The notes under the pieces were generated by a model. It was not told the DNA's origin. It searched no databases and saw only the letters and a program-made list of their open reading frames with translations. Position numbers and translations under genes: made by a program. Shown piece after piece: positions 43,529 through 52,569 of a DNA stretch of 64,000 bases (the first letter of the stretch is position 1; every line of letters begins with the position of its first letter). Location of the stretch: positions 44,669-108,668 of the forward strand of contig CAYFFV010000006.1 in NCBI GenBank assembly GCA_964342695.1, given 5' to 3'. This stretch comes from CAYFFV01 sp964342695. Its GTDB lineage: Bacteria > Acidobacteriota > Vicinamibacteria > Vicinamibacterales > UBA8438.

Positions 43529-45444
43529 ATCCAACCGTTAGAAGTCTTGTTTTTTGGATGGCTATTCTCGCTGTTGTCGTTCTGATCTGGAATCTTTCAG
43601 CTCAATTTCAGGCCGGGGATAACTCAGTGAGTTTTAGTGAATTTGTTCGTTGGGTAGATAGCGGTCAAGTTGAAGAAGTTACATTAACAGGCAACGAGAT
43701 TACCGGTACACTCACCGCTGGAGATCGTTTTAGGACCTATGCTCCTCCCCAGTACGAAGGACTTGTAAATAGGCTTGTAGAAAGAGACGTTGCTGTTATT
43801 GCGAAGCAAGCGGCCAATAGTCCTTGGACAACATTGTTGTACTCATGGGCGCCTATTTTATTGATTATTGGGTTTTGGGTTTTCTTTATGCGCCAAGTGC
43901 AAAGCGGTGGTAACAAGGCTCTTTCTTTTGGAAAAAGCCGTGCAAAACTCTCATCTAATTCTCAGAAGAAGGTTACGTTTAAGGACGTTGCGGGAGTGGA
44001 TGAGCCCAAGGAAGAGCTTCATGAGATTATCGAGTTCTTAAAGGAACCACAAAAATTTCAGAAACTGGGTGGGCGTATACCAAAGGGTGTCTTATTGATG
44101 GGACCTCCTGGAACAGGAAAAACTCTGCTAGCACGTGCTGTGGCGGGCGAAGCAAATGTTCCATTTTTTTCAATTAGTGGATCTGACTTTGTAGAAATGT
44201 TTGTTGGTGTTGGAGCGTCTCGGGTGAGAGATCTGTTTGAGCAGGGAAAGAAAAATGCGCCTTGTATTGTTTTTATAGATGAAATAGATGCGGTTGGCCG
44301 CCATCGTGGAGCTGGATTAGGTGGCGGGCATGATGAACGAGAGCAGACACTAAACCAGCTTCTAGTTGAAATGGATGGTTTCGAATCGAATGAAGGAGTA
44401 ATTCTTGTTGCTGCCACCAATCGTCCAGATGTTCTTGATCCGGCTCTGTTACGTCCAGGTCGCTTCGACCGAAGAATCGTTGTTAATCGTCCAGATGTGA
44501 AGGGTCGAGAAGGAATTCTTGGAGTTCATACAAGAAAAATACCTCTTTCGGACGACGTGGATGCTCATGTCCTTGCTCGAGGTACAGCAGGTTTTTCAGG
44601 CGCTGATTTGGCGAACTTGGTTAACGAGGCGGCTTTGAATGCTGCTCGGTATAACCAAAAAGTTGTACGCATGTACGATTTTGAGTTTGCTAAAGATAAA
44701 GTTTTAATGGGATCAGAACGTCGCTCAATGATTATTAGCGACGAAGAAAAACAAGTTACAGCAATACATGAGGCTGGTCACGCCTTGTTAACGGTTTTGC
44801 TTCCACATGCCGATCCTATTCATAAAGTTACGATAATTCCTCGAGGTATGGCACTTGGTGTTACCCAACAATTACCTGTTGACGATAAGCATAATTATTC
44901 CAGAGATTACCTCAACGATCAGATTGCTATTCTTCTTGGTGGCCGTTTGGCAGAAGAATTAACGAATGGAAATGTTACAACTGGTGCTGGAAATGATTTG
45001 GAACGATCGACAGAAATGGCTCGAAAAATGGTTTGTGAGTGGGGAATGAGTGATGCCATGGGGCCTCTTACGTTTGGAAAGAAGGAAGAGCAAATTTTCT
45101 TAGGCCGTGATCTTTCACAAAATCAAGATTACAGTGAAGATAGTGCGCTCAAAATTGATCATGAAGTCAAACGAATCGTAACTTCAAACTATGATCGGGC
45201 GCGACAAGCATTAATTGAACATAAGAGCCAGTTGACACAAATTGCTGAAGAACTTCTACTTCGTGAAGTTTTGGATGCTGACCAGGTAAAACGAATCGTT
45301 AAAGGTTTGCCACTTGAGGCACATGTGCCAGCCGCTGATTCGTTCAAGAATCCTCCCGATGGTGAGGTTGATCAATCGGAGAGTTCATCCGATCAGATTG
45401 TTCCTCCTGTGCCTTCTCTTGATAAGGCTGTTCCGCAAGAGTAG
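43525..45444 (+). CDS. ftsH: ATP-dependent zinc metalloprotease FtsH
   Basis: This membrane AAA+ protease degrades damaged membrane proteins and some regulators. Two N-terminal membrane helices (about residues 7-23 and 105-125) flank a periplasmic part; then come Walker A MGPPGTGKTLLARAVAGE, Walker B CIVFIDEIDAVGRHRG, the arginine-finger region LLRPGRFDRRIVV and the zinc site TAIHEAGHALLTV. The 639-residue length is normal and it ends in an acidic tail. It begins with TTG overlapping the tilS stop. Confidence 0.97.
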   Translation: MNPTVRSLVFWMAILAVVVLIWNLSAQFQAGDNSVSFSEFVRWVDSGQVEEVTLTGNEITGTLTAGDRFRTYAPPQYEGLVNRLVERDVAVIAKQAANSPWTTLLYSWAPILLIIGFWVFFMRQVQSGGNKALSFGKSRAKLSSNSQKKVTFKDVAGVDEPKEELHEIIEFLKEPQKFQKLGGRIPKGVLLMGPPGTGKTLLARAVAGEANVPFFSISGSDFVEMFVGVGASRVRDLFEQGKKNAPCIVFIDEIDAVGRHRGAGLGGGHDEREQTLNQLLVEMDGFESNEGVILVAATNRPDVLDPALLRPGRFDRRIVVNRPDVKGREGILGVHTRKIPLSDDVDAHVLARGTAGFSGADLANLVNEAALNAARYNQKVVRMYDFEFAKDKVLMGSERRSMIISDEEKQVTAIHEAGHALLTVLLPHADPIHKVTIIPRGMALGVTQQLPVDDKHNYSRDYLNDQIAILLGGRLAEELTNGNVTTGAGNDLERSTEMARKMVCEWGMSDAMGPLTFGKKEEQIFLGRDLSQNQDYSEDSALKIDHEVKRIVTSNYDRARQALIEHKSQLTQIAEELLLREVLDADQVKRIVKGLPLEAHVPAADSFKNPPDGEVDQSESSSDQIVPPVPSLDKAVPQE

Positions 45445-45500
45445 TTTTTCCGTTGGTGCTGTGCTTCTGAATTAGCACTATAAGGTAAGGGCGTTCCGCT

Positions 45501-46382
45501 TTGATAACTCCTCGGAAGCATTACTGTCTGTCGCTCCCATCCGGACAAGATCTCCGGTTAGGCGCGAGAACGTTGCTTATGGGTATCATTAATGTAACGC
45601 CTGATTCCTTTTCTGATGGTGGGGATAATTTCAATCCAGATAAAGCCTTAGAGACAGCCCTCGAACTAGAGGCCAACGGTGCTGACATTATCGATGTTGG
45701 TGGAGAGTCAACGCGACCTGGAGCACAAGGATTGTCTGTTGAGGAGGAATTAGGTAGGGTTCTTCCTGTAATACGGCGGCTTAGTTCTGTAGTAAGGGTG
45801 CCAATTTCTATTGATACATATAAAGCGGAGGTCGCCCGACAGGCAATAGACACTGGTGCGACAGTTGTAAATGATGTTTCGGGGCTGAGCCGTGATTCTG
45901 ATTTGGCTGCCGTCGTTGCTAGGGCGGGTATCCCTATAATCTTGATGCATTCCCGAGGCCCCTCGAATGATATGTATCGAAATGCTGATTATGATGACGT
46001 GATGACACAGGTTATTCATGAATTAACAGATACTATTAACAAGGCATTGAGTGCGGGGATATCTAGGGAGCAAATTATTGTCGATCCGGGGCTAGGTTTT
46101 GCGAAGAAAAGCCACCAAACATTTCAACTTTTGGCGGGTTTTAACCAATTGACAACACTTGATCGCCCCATTTTAATTGGTTCTTCCCGGAAATCATTTT
46201 TAAAAGAAGTGCTGGGAGAATGTGTGCCGTTAGACAGAGAATGGGGAACAGCGGCTACAGTTGCATATTCGGTCTTTAAGGGAGCTCATATAGTGCGCGT
46301 GCATGGATTGCGAGAAATGAGTCAGGTGGTTCAGGTTGCGGAACGCTTGCGCCAAGAAGCCGAATCGAATGAAGACTCTTGA
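45501..46382 (+). CDS. folP: Dihydropteroate synthase FolP
   Basis: FolP condenses p-aminobenzoate with dihydropterin pyrophosphate in folate synthesis and is the sulfonamide target. The 293-residue barrel shows MGIINVTPDSFSDGGDNF, DIIDVGGESTRPGA, PISIDTYKAEVARQA, INDVSGL-like VVNDVSGLSRD, LMHSRGPSNDM, DPGLGFAKK and IGSSRKSFL. The start is TTG at 45501 with a poor ribosome site; the first internal ATG (45579, MGIINVTP) would remove the first strand and is less likely. Confidence 0.95.
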   Translation: MITPRKHYCLSLPSGQDLRLGARTLLMGIINVTPDSFSDGGDNFNPDKALETALELEANGADIIDVGGESTRPGAQGLSVEEELGRVLPVIRRLSSVVRVPISIDTYKAEVARQAIDTGATVVNDVSGLSRDSDLAAVVARAGIPIILMHSRGPSNDMYRNADYDDVMTQVIHELTDTINKALSAGISREQIIVDPGLGFAKKSHQTFQLLAGFNQLTTLDRPILIGSSRKSFLKEVLGECVPLDREWGTAATVAYSVFKGAHIVRVHGLREMSQVVQVAERLRQEAESNEDS

Positions 46383-46435
46383 ACAAGTCTGAAGTTGTAA
46401 ATTAAGACTCAAAAAAAATAAGGGAATCAAGGGTG

Positions 46436-47257
46436 ATGGGCGACTATTTAGTAGGCAGTTGGGGGCAAGGCCATATCAACTGGTTAGATCTCGTCGACAT
46501 CGCGATTGTGGCATTTCTAATATACGAATTTCTAAAATTGATTCGTCGTACCAGAGCTGTGCAGATGGTTGTTGGCGCGACGTTGGTGGTCGGCTTGTAC
46601 TATGTTTCTGAATGGGCACCACTTCCGACAGTGAACTGGATTATTAGCGACATGCTCGGCTACATTGTGTTTGCGGCGATTGTATTGTTTCAAGCGGACA
46701 TAAGGCGAGCGCTATCAAATCTTGGACAGGCACCTTTTTTCAGGTATTTAGATCGTTCGGCGACAACAGATGCGACGATTGAGGAAATCGTCATGGCTGC
46801 AAGGATGCTTGCAGAAAGTCGGGTGGGAGCGATCATTGTAGTGGAAAGAGATTTTGGACTTCGGAATTATATCGAAAGCGGCATTCCTTTGGATTCGACG
46901 GTTTCGTATGATCTTCTAGTAAGTCTTTTTCAGACAGATTCCCCGCTACATGATGGAGCTGTCATTGTGCAAAACAATCGAGTCGCTGCTGCAGCTTGTT
47001 TTCTTCCGTTGACAGTAAACACCCAAGTTGGTTCACAGCTAGGGGCAAGACATCGTGCTGCGCTTGGATTAACTGAGGAATCTGATGCCGTTGCGATAGT
47101 GGTTTCTGAGGAAACAGGAGAAATATCATTCGCACTTGATGGACAGGTAGAGAGTAATCTTACGGGAGAACAATTGAAATCTCGGCTATTAGAGTTAATG
47201 CTTAAAAGTGAAAGAGAGGCACGGCGTCGTGTTTCTCGTCAAACCATAACGCCATGA
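46436..47257 (+). CDS. cdaA: Diadenylate cyclase CdaA
   Basis: CdaA makes the second messenger cyclic di-AMP from two ATP. It has N-terminal membrane helices (to about residue 80), then the DAC domain with the active-site motifs LHDGAVIV (near residue 171) and GARHRAALG (near residue 204), and EETGEISFALDG. The ATG at 46436 is used; a GTG one codon earlier is possible. Its stop overlaps the cdaR start. Order cdaA-cdaR-glmM matches the well-known operon of Firmicutes and other phyla, in which GlmM binds and restrains CdaA. Confidence 0.95.
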   Translation: MGDYLVGSWGQGHINWLDLVDIAIVAFLIYEFLKLIRRTRAVQMVVGATLVVGLYYVSEWAPLPTVNWIISDMLGYIVFAAIVLFQADIRRALSNLGQAPFFRYLDRSATTDATIEEIVMAARMLAESRVGAIIVVERDFGLRNYIESGIPLDSTVSYDLLVSLFQTDSPLHDGAVIVQNNRVAAAACFLPLTVNTQVGSQLGARHRAALGLTEESDAVAIVVSEETGEISFALDGQVESNLTGEQLKSRLLELMLKSEREARRRVSRQTITP

Positions 47258-47631
47258 CAGCCTACTCTCCATTCCGTGATTTTTTGCTAAAACTTCTTGC
47301 GATCGCAATTGCCGTTATTCTATGGATGAGTGTTACGGATGACCCTGTCATCGAACTTGGTATCGAGGTCCCCATTGAGTTTGAAAATGTTCCTATGGCG
47401 GTTGAGATTATTGATCAAACGGTAGATACGGTGAGGGTCAGATTGCGTGGTTCACGTGATGCCGTACATGCCGTTGATGAGGCTTCGGCTCATGCATATG
47501 TTGATCTTATTGGTCTTGAACCTGTTGGTCTCGAGCCAGGTCGATATAATCTTTCCGTAAATTTTGATTCAACGGACGAACTTAGGGTCATGAATATTGA
47601 ACCATCGTTTGTTGGGATTACGGTACGGTAG
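47254..47631 (+). CDS. cdaR: Short CdaR/YbbR-domain protein
   Basis: This 125-residue membrane-anchored protein has one N-terminal helix (FLLKLLAIAIAVILWMSVTD) followed by a single YbbR domain, seen in PVIELGIEVPIEFENVPM and VDTVRVRLRGSRDAVHAV. Typical CdaR proteins carry three or four YbbR domains, so this is a one-domain form. Position between cdaA (4-base overlap) and glmM supports its role as the extracytoplasmic regulator of CdaA. The C-terminus ends cleanly at VGITVR after one domain, so it is not obviously broken. Confidence 0.85.
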   Translation: MTAYSPFRDFLLKLLAIAIAVILWMSVTDDPVIELGIEVPIEFENVPMAVEIIDQTVDTVRVRLRGSRDAVHAVDEASAHAYVDLIGLEPVGLEPGRYNLSVNFDSTDELRVMNIEPSFVGITVR

Positions 47632-47667
47632 TTGAACCAATAATTTATTTTCAGACGATGGTTAGGA

Positions 47668-48996
47668 ATGTGGATGTTTGGTACTGATGGTGTGCGAGGA
47701 ACGCCTGGCCAGCCACCCCTTGATGCAAATACGATTGCAAAAATAGGGGCAGCCGCGGCACGGATTTTATCGAAATCAGATCTAAAACTGTTGATCGTGC
47801 GAGACACTCGAGAATCCGGAACCTGGATTGAGGAGCAATTAGTTCGAGGTATAACTCACGAAGGAGTTTCCGTTGTGAGTGCCGGAGTTCTTCCGACCCC
47901 TGCGGCAGCTTTCTTGTCAGCTTCTAAGAATTTTTGTGGAGCATTGGTTGTTTCGGCATCGCATAATCCCTTTCCTGATAATGGGATTAAGGTTTTTACG
48001 GGTAAAGGAAGAAAAGCGTCAAAGCTTCTTGAATCGGAATTAGAAGCTATGGTCAGTGATGAATCATGGGATTTTTCTGTTTCTGAGAACATCTGTGTCG
48101 AAACGTGCGATCTGTCGGATAGTTATGAAAGGCACTTGGACATTCTTCTTTCGGATTCCGGAAAAATTCCTGAAATGCAAATTGCCGTCGATTGTGCAAA
48201 TGGGGCGATGTCGGAAATTGCGCCACGCATTTTACGTAAGCAGGGTTTTAGTGTGGTCGAAATAAATTCTCATCCTGATGGGATAAATATAAATTCAGCT
48301 TGTGGTTCTACGGACACCCTTGCACTACAGCAGGTGGTTAAGGAGCAAGAATGTTGCCTTGGCATTGCATTCGATGGCGATGGAGATCGTTCGATACTTG
48401 TTGATCACAATGGTGTGGTAGTTGATGGAGATGTGATGTTGTTTATTTGTGCATCTTATCTTAAGGCAATAAATCAACTATCAGGCAGCGGTGTTGTGGC
48501 AACTGTCATGAGTAATGCGGGACTTGAACGTGCTTTGAATAGATTAGGTATAACGTTATACCGCTGCCCGGTCGGGGACCGCGAGGTCAGTGAGGCTATG
48601 CTTCATCATGGTTTGGTGTTGGGTGGCGAGCAATCAGGACATTTAATTTTTTCCAGACTGCTTGGCTCAGGAGACGGTTTATTGACAGCGTTAATGGTAA
48701 TTAAAGCCATGATTCAAGGTGATTCCAATCTTGCTGAGCTCAGGCAGGGTCTTGAGATTTATCCACAGGTTTTAGTAAATGTTCCAGTACGCGAGAAACC
48801 TGATCTCGCGTCAACGCCTGAGATTTCAGAATTGATAGATGAGGCTGAAAAATTACTTGGAGTGAATGGTCGTCTCTTGGTCCGGTATTCAGGTACGGAG
48901 CCGCTTCTTCGTGTGATGATAGAAGGTAGGGATTTAGATTTGATTAAAAAGCTTTCCGCCGCCATCGCTTCCAAAGCACGGCATTTGCTGGGATAA
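47668..48996 (+). CDS. glmM: Phosphoglucosamine mutase GlmM
   Basis: GlmM converts glucosamine-6-phosphate to glucosamine-1-phosphate for peptidoglycan and lipopolysaccharide precursors. Motifs are MFGTDGVRGTPGQ, the phosphoserine loop VVSASHNPFPDNGIKVF, the metal loop FDGDGDRSILVD, sugar-binding GGEQSGHLIF, and phosphate-binding RYSGTEPLLRVMIEG. The 442-residue length is normal. It follows cdaR by 36 bases. Confidence 0.96.
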   Translation: MWMFGTDGVRGTPGQPPLDANTIAKIGAAAARILSKSDLKLLIVRDTRESGTWIEEQLVRGITHEGVSVVSAGVLPTPAAAFLSASKNFCGALVVSASHNPFPDNGIKVFTGKGRKASKLLESELEAMVSDESWDFSVSENICVETCDLSDSYERHLDILLSDSGKIPEMQIAVDCANGAMSEIAPRILRKQGFSVVEINSHPDGININSACGSTDTLALQQVVKEQECCLGIAFDGDGDRSILVDHNGVVVDGDVMLFICASYLKAINQLSGSGVVATVMSNAGLERALNRLGITLYRCPVGDREVSEAMLHHGLVLGGEQSGHLIFSRLLGSGDGLLTALMVIKAMIQGDSNLAELRQGLEIYPQVLVNVPVREKPDLASTPEISELIDEAEKLLGVNGRLLVRYSGTEPLLRVMIEGRDLDLIKKLSAAIASKARHLLG

Positions 48997-49023
48997 ATTT
49001 GTTTTAGTGAGGAAAAGAAGGAT

Positions 49024-49731
49024 ATGCAGTTAGCCGTCAATATCGATCACGTTGCCACGATTCGGCAGGCTCGTCGAGGTCTAGAGCCTGAGCCGATTAC
49101 TGCCGCTCTTTTGGCAGAGCTGGCGGGAGCGGCCGGAATTACCGTGCACCTGCGTGGTGACCGAAGACACATTCAAGAGAGAGATGTAGAGCTGCTTAAG
49201 ACACTTGTCAAAACAAAACTCAACATCGAGATGGCAGCCACCCCAGAAATGGTTGCTATTGCGACTCGCATAAGTCCATATCAGGTAACGTTGGTTCCTG
49301 AGCAAGATTACGAGATAACTACAACCGGGGGACTTGATCTCGTGAGTTGCGGTTTGACAATAAAACGGACCATCAATCAGTTAAAAAGCGCTGATATTCA
49401 GGTAGGCATTTTTATAGATCCCAAGATTGCGCAGATTCGGAAGGCTAGAGCTATCGGGGCTCAGCTGATCGAATTAAATACTGGTCCTTATTCCGAAGGA
49501 AAAATAGAGTCACAGAAACGCCAGCTAGGTCAAATTTCGAGAGCCGCCGGAGAAGGTGTGCTTCAGGGTCTTAAAGTCGCTGCTGGTCATGGCTTAACTT
49601 ATGACAATGTAGGTCCGATCGTAAAGATTCGGAAGATTGAAGAATTAAATATAGGTCACAGTATTATTTCCAGAGCGGTGCTCGTGGGTATTGAGCGGGC
49701 TGTTCGAGAGATGCTTGATTTAATGAAGTGA
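49024..49731 (+). CDS. pdxJ: Pyridoxine 5'-phosphate synthase PdxJ
   Basis: PdxJ makes pyridoxine phosphate from deoxyxylulose phosphate and 3-amino-2-oxopropyl phosphate. The 235-residue barrel has LAVNIDHVATIRQARRG at the start, GITVHLRGDRRHIQERDV, VTLVPEQDYEITTTGGLD, IELNTGPYSEG and AAGHGLTYDNVGPI, all diagnostic. AGGAAAAGAAGG lies just upstream of the ATG. It is 27 bases after glmM and may end the tilS-to-pdxJ transcript, since 67 A/T-rich bases follow. Confidence 0.96.
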   Translation: MQLAVNIDHVATIRQARRGLEPEPITAALLAELAGAAGITVHLRGDRRHIQERDVELLKTLVKTKLNIEMAATPEMVAIATRISPYQVTLVPEQDYEITTTGGLDLVSCGLTIKRTINQLKSADIQVGIFIDPKIAQIRKARAIGAQLIELNTGPYSEGKIESQKRQLGQISRAAGEGVLQGLKVAAGHGLTYDNVGPIVKIRKIEELNIGHSIISRAVLVGIERAVREMLDLMK

Positions 49732-49798
49732 ATGAATTATCTGAATCAAAGTATTAATTACATAAATTTAAATTAATTAAAGGACTTATCGTTGTTTT

Positions 49799-50404
49799 AT
49801 GATGTGGCGTAATGTGTTTGTGCTTGGGCTAGCAATATCTGTGGCATTGGCTATAATGTTTTGGATCGTGTGGGCTGAGCGTCCTACGTTTGAAACTGTA
49901 GCAGACTCGGATAATACTCCAGCCCAACCTCAAGCCGAAAACGACTCTTCGTTAATCGAAGTTGACGAATCAAGAATAGCTGTTCTTCAAGAAACGGCTC
50001 AATCTGAACCGGATGATGTCGTCTCGCGTTTGTCTCTTGCCGATTTATATTTTGGGGCTCAACAATTTGAGGACGCGATTCCTTGGTACGAAGAGGCATT
50101 ACTTTTAGACGCTGGAAACCTTGATGCAAAGACAAATCTTGGTGTTAGCTATTATTATGCAGATCAGGTAGAACGGGCGATTGAGATGTTCGAAGAGACG
50201 ATTAAGCTGGAACCGACGAATCAACGTGCTCTTCTTAGTTTAGGAATAGTGAAGGCATTTGGGCTTCAGGATCTTGATGGTGCCATGACTGCTTGGAAGC
50301 GCGTTATAGAGATTGAACCCAATAGTGCTGAAGGTCTGGCAGCCCGTGATTCACTTGAACGTTTTTCCGCTGTACATGATTCTGCAGAAGAAAATCTCCC
50401 GTGA
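49799..50404 (+). CDS. Membrane-anchored TPR protein
   Basis: The 201-residue product has one N-terminal membrane helix (FVLGLAISVALAIMFWIVWA), an acidic/glutamine linker, and about three tetratricopeptide repeats (LADLYFGAQQFEDAIPWYEE, NLGVSYYYADQVERAIEMFE, LSLGIVKAFGLQDLDGAMTA). TPR domains bind other proteins; similar short proteins act in cytochrome c assembly and in cell-envelope complexes, but no partner can be named. Two ATGs (49799, 49802) are possible. The next gene starts 18 bases after its stop. Confidence 0.75.
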   Translation: MMWRNVFVLGLAISVALAIMFWIVWAERPTFETVADSDNTPAQPQAENDSSLIEVDESRIAVLQETAQSEPDDVVSRLSLADLYFGAQQFEDAIPWYEEALLLDAGNLDAKTNLGVSYYYADQVERAIEMFEETIKLEPTNQRALLSLGIVKAFGLQDLDGAMTAWKRVIEIEPNSAEGLAARDSLERFSAVHDSAEENLP

Positions 50405-50422
50405 GTCGAGAGGAAGACCCCG

Positions 50423-50677
50423 ATGCTACTGGGATGGCTGGTAAGGCTGCTGCTTGTCGCAGTTCTAACACGTTTAATCTGGAAATTTGCTCGAAATTTT
50501 TTTTCTGGTTTACAGGTTCAAAACCGAGAGCAACCACAGCAGAATACGGCGCTCGTTCGCGATCCGGTGTGCGGTACTTATGTACAGCAATCTCGAGCGT
50601 TAAAGATTCATTCTGGTAGCGAAGTTAATTATTTTTGTTCGGAATCTTGTCGCCAAGAATTTAAATCGAACATTTAA
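50423..50677 (+). CDS. Small membrane protein with YHS/TRASH-like metal-binding end
   Basis: This 84-residue protein has an N-terminal membrane helix (LLGWLVRLLLVAVLTRLIW) and a C-terminal segment with RDPVCGTYV and YFCSESCRQEF. The DPVCG...FCSxxC pattern resembles YHS/TRASH domains and the PP0621 family, which bind metal by cysteines. The start at 50423 (MLLGW) has GAGAGGAAG upstream and fits a membrane start; an in-frame codon at 50401 would not. It lies between the TPR gene and the aldolase gene of the microcompartment locus, with 13 bases to the latter. Confidence 0.7.
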   Translation: MLLGWLVRLLLVAVLTRLIWKFARNFFSGLQVQNREQPQQNTALVRDPVCGTYVQQSRALKIHSGSEVNYFCSESCRQEFKSNI

Positions 50678-50690
50678 AAGAGACGTATTA

Positions 50691-51551
50691 ATGTTAAACG
50701 AAGAGAAATTAAGAGCTGAAATTGTAGAGATTGGTCAGCGATTGCATTCCAAATCGTACGTAGCTTCAAATGACGGGAATATTAGTGTCAAGCTTGATCA
50801 CGAGAGGTTACTAACAACACCGAAAGGAGTGTCCAAAGGTTTTATGACACCGGACATGCTGGTGACGACCGATCTCGGCGGTAATCGACTGACAGGTGAT
50901 CGCGAACCATCGTCAGAGTTATTAATGCATATTGCTGTTTATCAGAACCGTCCTGAAATAGCGGCGGTTGTCCACGCGCATCCACCTACTGCTACGGGGT
51001 TTGCTGTAGCAGGAATTCCTTTAAATCGTGCGATCCTTGCAGAAGTTATTACAACACTGGGAAGTATTCCGATTGCTGATTATGGGACACCTTCAACCCA
51101 TGAATTAGCGGATGCGGTTCGAAAACACATAAAAACGCATGATGGTTTATTACTTGCTAATCACGGTGCTTTAACCGTATCTGACGAATTATTTTCAGCG
51201 TATTACAAAATGGAAACTATTGAACATTTTGCACGTATTAGTCTTGTGGCTAGAACCTTGGGCGGTGAGCGTTTACTATCACGCGAAGAAGTCATGAGGT
51301 TGCAAGATTTGCGTGGTATGTATGGGATAGCGGCCCCTGCTCCAATTTGCCCTGATCCTGATACTTCAGATAACGAAGAGGATGACTGCCAGGTAGTCGA
51401 GGCTCCCTCTTCACTTGGTCAACAAGTTGTAACAGGTGGTAACGACACTAAATTAAATGCACAACTAGGTAAAGACGATGAAATTCGATTAACATACCGA
51501 GAGCTTTTAACGCTGGTTGAAGATGCAGTTAAGCAGTTGCGAGAAGATTAA
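50691..51551 (+). CDS. Class II aldolase with C-terminal microcompartment-targeting tail
   Basis: The first 215 residues form a zinc class II aldolase/adducin domain: ASNDGNISVKL, TTPKGVSKGF, the acidic residue in SSELLMHIAVY, zinc ligands in VVHAHPPTATGFA and LLANHGALTVSD. These are typical of L-fuculose-1-phosphate and rhamnulose-1-phosphate aldolases, which yield lactaldehyde and dihydroxyacetone phosphate. An acidic linker (about 218-258) leads to an amphipathic helix at the end (TYRELLTLVEDAVKQLRED), which looks like an encapsulation peptide. A shell-protein gene follows after 53 bases. The exact sugar phosphate is unknown. Confidence 0.88.
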   Translation: MLNEEKLRAEIVEIGQRLHSKSYVASNDGNISVKLDHERLLTTPKGVSKGFMTPDMLVTTDLGGNRLTGDREPSSELLMHIAVYQNRPEIAAVVHAHPPTATGFAVAGIPLNRAILAEVITTLGSIPIADYGTPSTHELADAVRKHIKTHDGLLLANHGALTVSDELFSAYYKMETIEHFARISLVARTLGGERLLSREEVMRLQDLRGMYGIAAPAPICPDPDTSDNEEDDCQVVEAPSSLGQQVVTGGNDTKLNAQLGKDDEIRLTYRELLTLVEDAVKQLRED

Positions 51552-51604
51552 TTAAAAGATATACGCTCAATATTGGAATAGGTGTAGGGCTTGCGGAGGG
51601 CATT

Positions 51605-51895
51605 ATGGGTGAAGCGTTAGGAATGGTTGAGACCAAAGGGCTTGTCGCCATGATAGAAGCGGCTGATGCCATGGTTAAGGCTGCCAAGGTAACACTCGTT
51701 GGTTGGGAAAAAATTGGAGCCGGTTATGTCACGGCCATTGTCCGAGGAGACGTGGCGGCGGTTAAGGCTGCTACGGATGCGGGTGCAGCTGCCGCACGTC
51801 GGGTGGGCGAATTAGTATCAGTGCATGTTATCCCCAGACCACATGCAAACTTGGAGGATGCGCTGCCAATTGGGAAGGCTGGAACTAAAAGATAG
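51605..51895 (+). CDS. BMC-H hexameric microcompartment shell protein
   Basis: A single-domain bacterial microcompartment shell protein of 96 residues that forms hexameric tiles. It reads MGEALGMVETKGLVAMIEAA at the start, then KIGAGYVTAIVRGDVAAV (the pore-loop region, G-A-G in place of the common G-S-G) and VSVHVIPRPHANLEDALP at the end. A strong GGAGGG precedes the ATG. It lies between the aldolase and three vertex-protein genes. Confidence 0.95.
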   Translation: MGEALGMVETKGLVAMIEAADAMVKAAKVTLVGWEKIGAGYVTAIVRGDVAAVKAATDAGAAAARRVGELVSVHVIPRPHANLEDALPIGKAGTKR

Positions 51896-51987
51896 TCAGC
51901 GATCATTTTCCGGTACTTAATTTTCTTAACAAACGTTCTTGGTAGTACGGTGAAAAGTATCTTTTGGGCTAGGCGAGAAGACCGATT

Positions 51988-52260
51988 ATGATTTTGGCCA
52001 AGATTGTTGGCACGGTTGTTGCCACACAGAAGGATCAACGGCTTGTCAGTAGTAAGTTGCTATTGGCGCAACCAATAGATGCAGAAGGCAACGAACTCGG
52101 GAATCATTTAGTTGCCGTTGACACGGTGGATGCGGGTTTTGGAGAGGTCGTCTTAATAGTCAGTGGAAGTTCGGCTAGAATGGCGGCTGCTCTAAAGGAC
52201 ACTCCGGTTGATGCAGCCATCGTTGGTATTGTTGACGATATTGAATTCAAGGAACAATAG
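51988..52260 (+). CDS. BMC-P pentameric vertex protein 1 (EutN/CcmL family)
   Basis: The 90-residue protein has the EutN/CcmL fold signature: ILAKIVGTVVATQKDQRLVS, LLLAQPIDAEGNELG, VAVDTVDAGFGEVVLIVSGS and PVDAAIVGIVDDIEF. Such proteins cap the vertices of the icosahedral shell as pentamers. The ribosome site is weak. Its stop overlaps the GTG start of the next vertex gene by one base. Confidence 0.94.
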   Translation: MILAKIVGTVVATQKDQRLVSSKLLLAQPIDAEGNELGNHLVAVDTVDAGFGEVVLIVSGSSARMAAALKDTPVDAAIVGIVDDIEFKEQ

Positions 52261-52541
52261 TGCAACTTGCTCGTGTAAGCGGCACAGTTGTCGCAACACA
52301 TAAAGACCCTTATCTTAAAGATCTTAAATTATTGCTTCTGCAGCCTATAGACTCTGCTGGTTGTTCTCAAGGTGTTTGTTTTGTCGGAGTGGACTCTGTA
52401 GGAGCGGGCGTTGGTGAAGAAGTCTTTTTTGTTAGGGGTAGAGAGGCTGCGTTGCCGTTTTTGCCACGGGTTGTACCTGCAGATGTTGCTGTGGTAGGAA
52501 TTGTTGACTCATGGTTTTTTGAAAATAATAAACACGCTTAA
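52260..52541 (+). CDS. BMC-P pentameric vertex protein 2 (EutN/CcmL family)
   Basis: The 93-residue protein keeps the fold pattern (LARVSGTVVATHKDPYLKDL, KLLLLQPIDSAGCSQG, VGVDSVGAGVGEEVFFVRG, PADVAVVGIVDSWFF) but is the most divergent of the three, with cysteines in SAGCSQGVCFVG and a longer aromatic end. It begins with GTG at 52260, sharing one base with the preceding stop. Three vertex paralogues let a shell mix pentamer types. Confidence 0.92.
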   Translation: MQLARVSGTVVATHKDPYLKDLKLLLLQPIDSAGCSQGVCFVGVDSVGAGVGEEVFFVRGREAALPFLPRVVPADVAVVGIVDSWFFENNKHA

Positions 52542-52569
52542 CAACCCCTGTGACTCAAAAGGATCTGAT

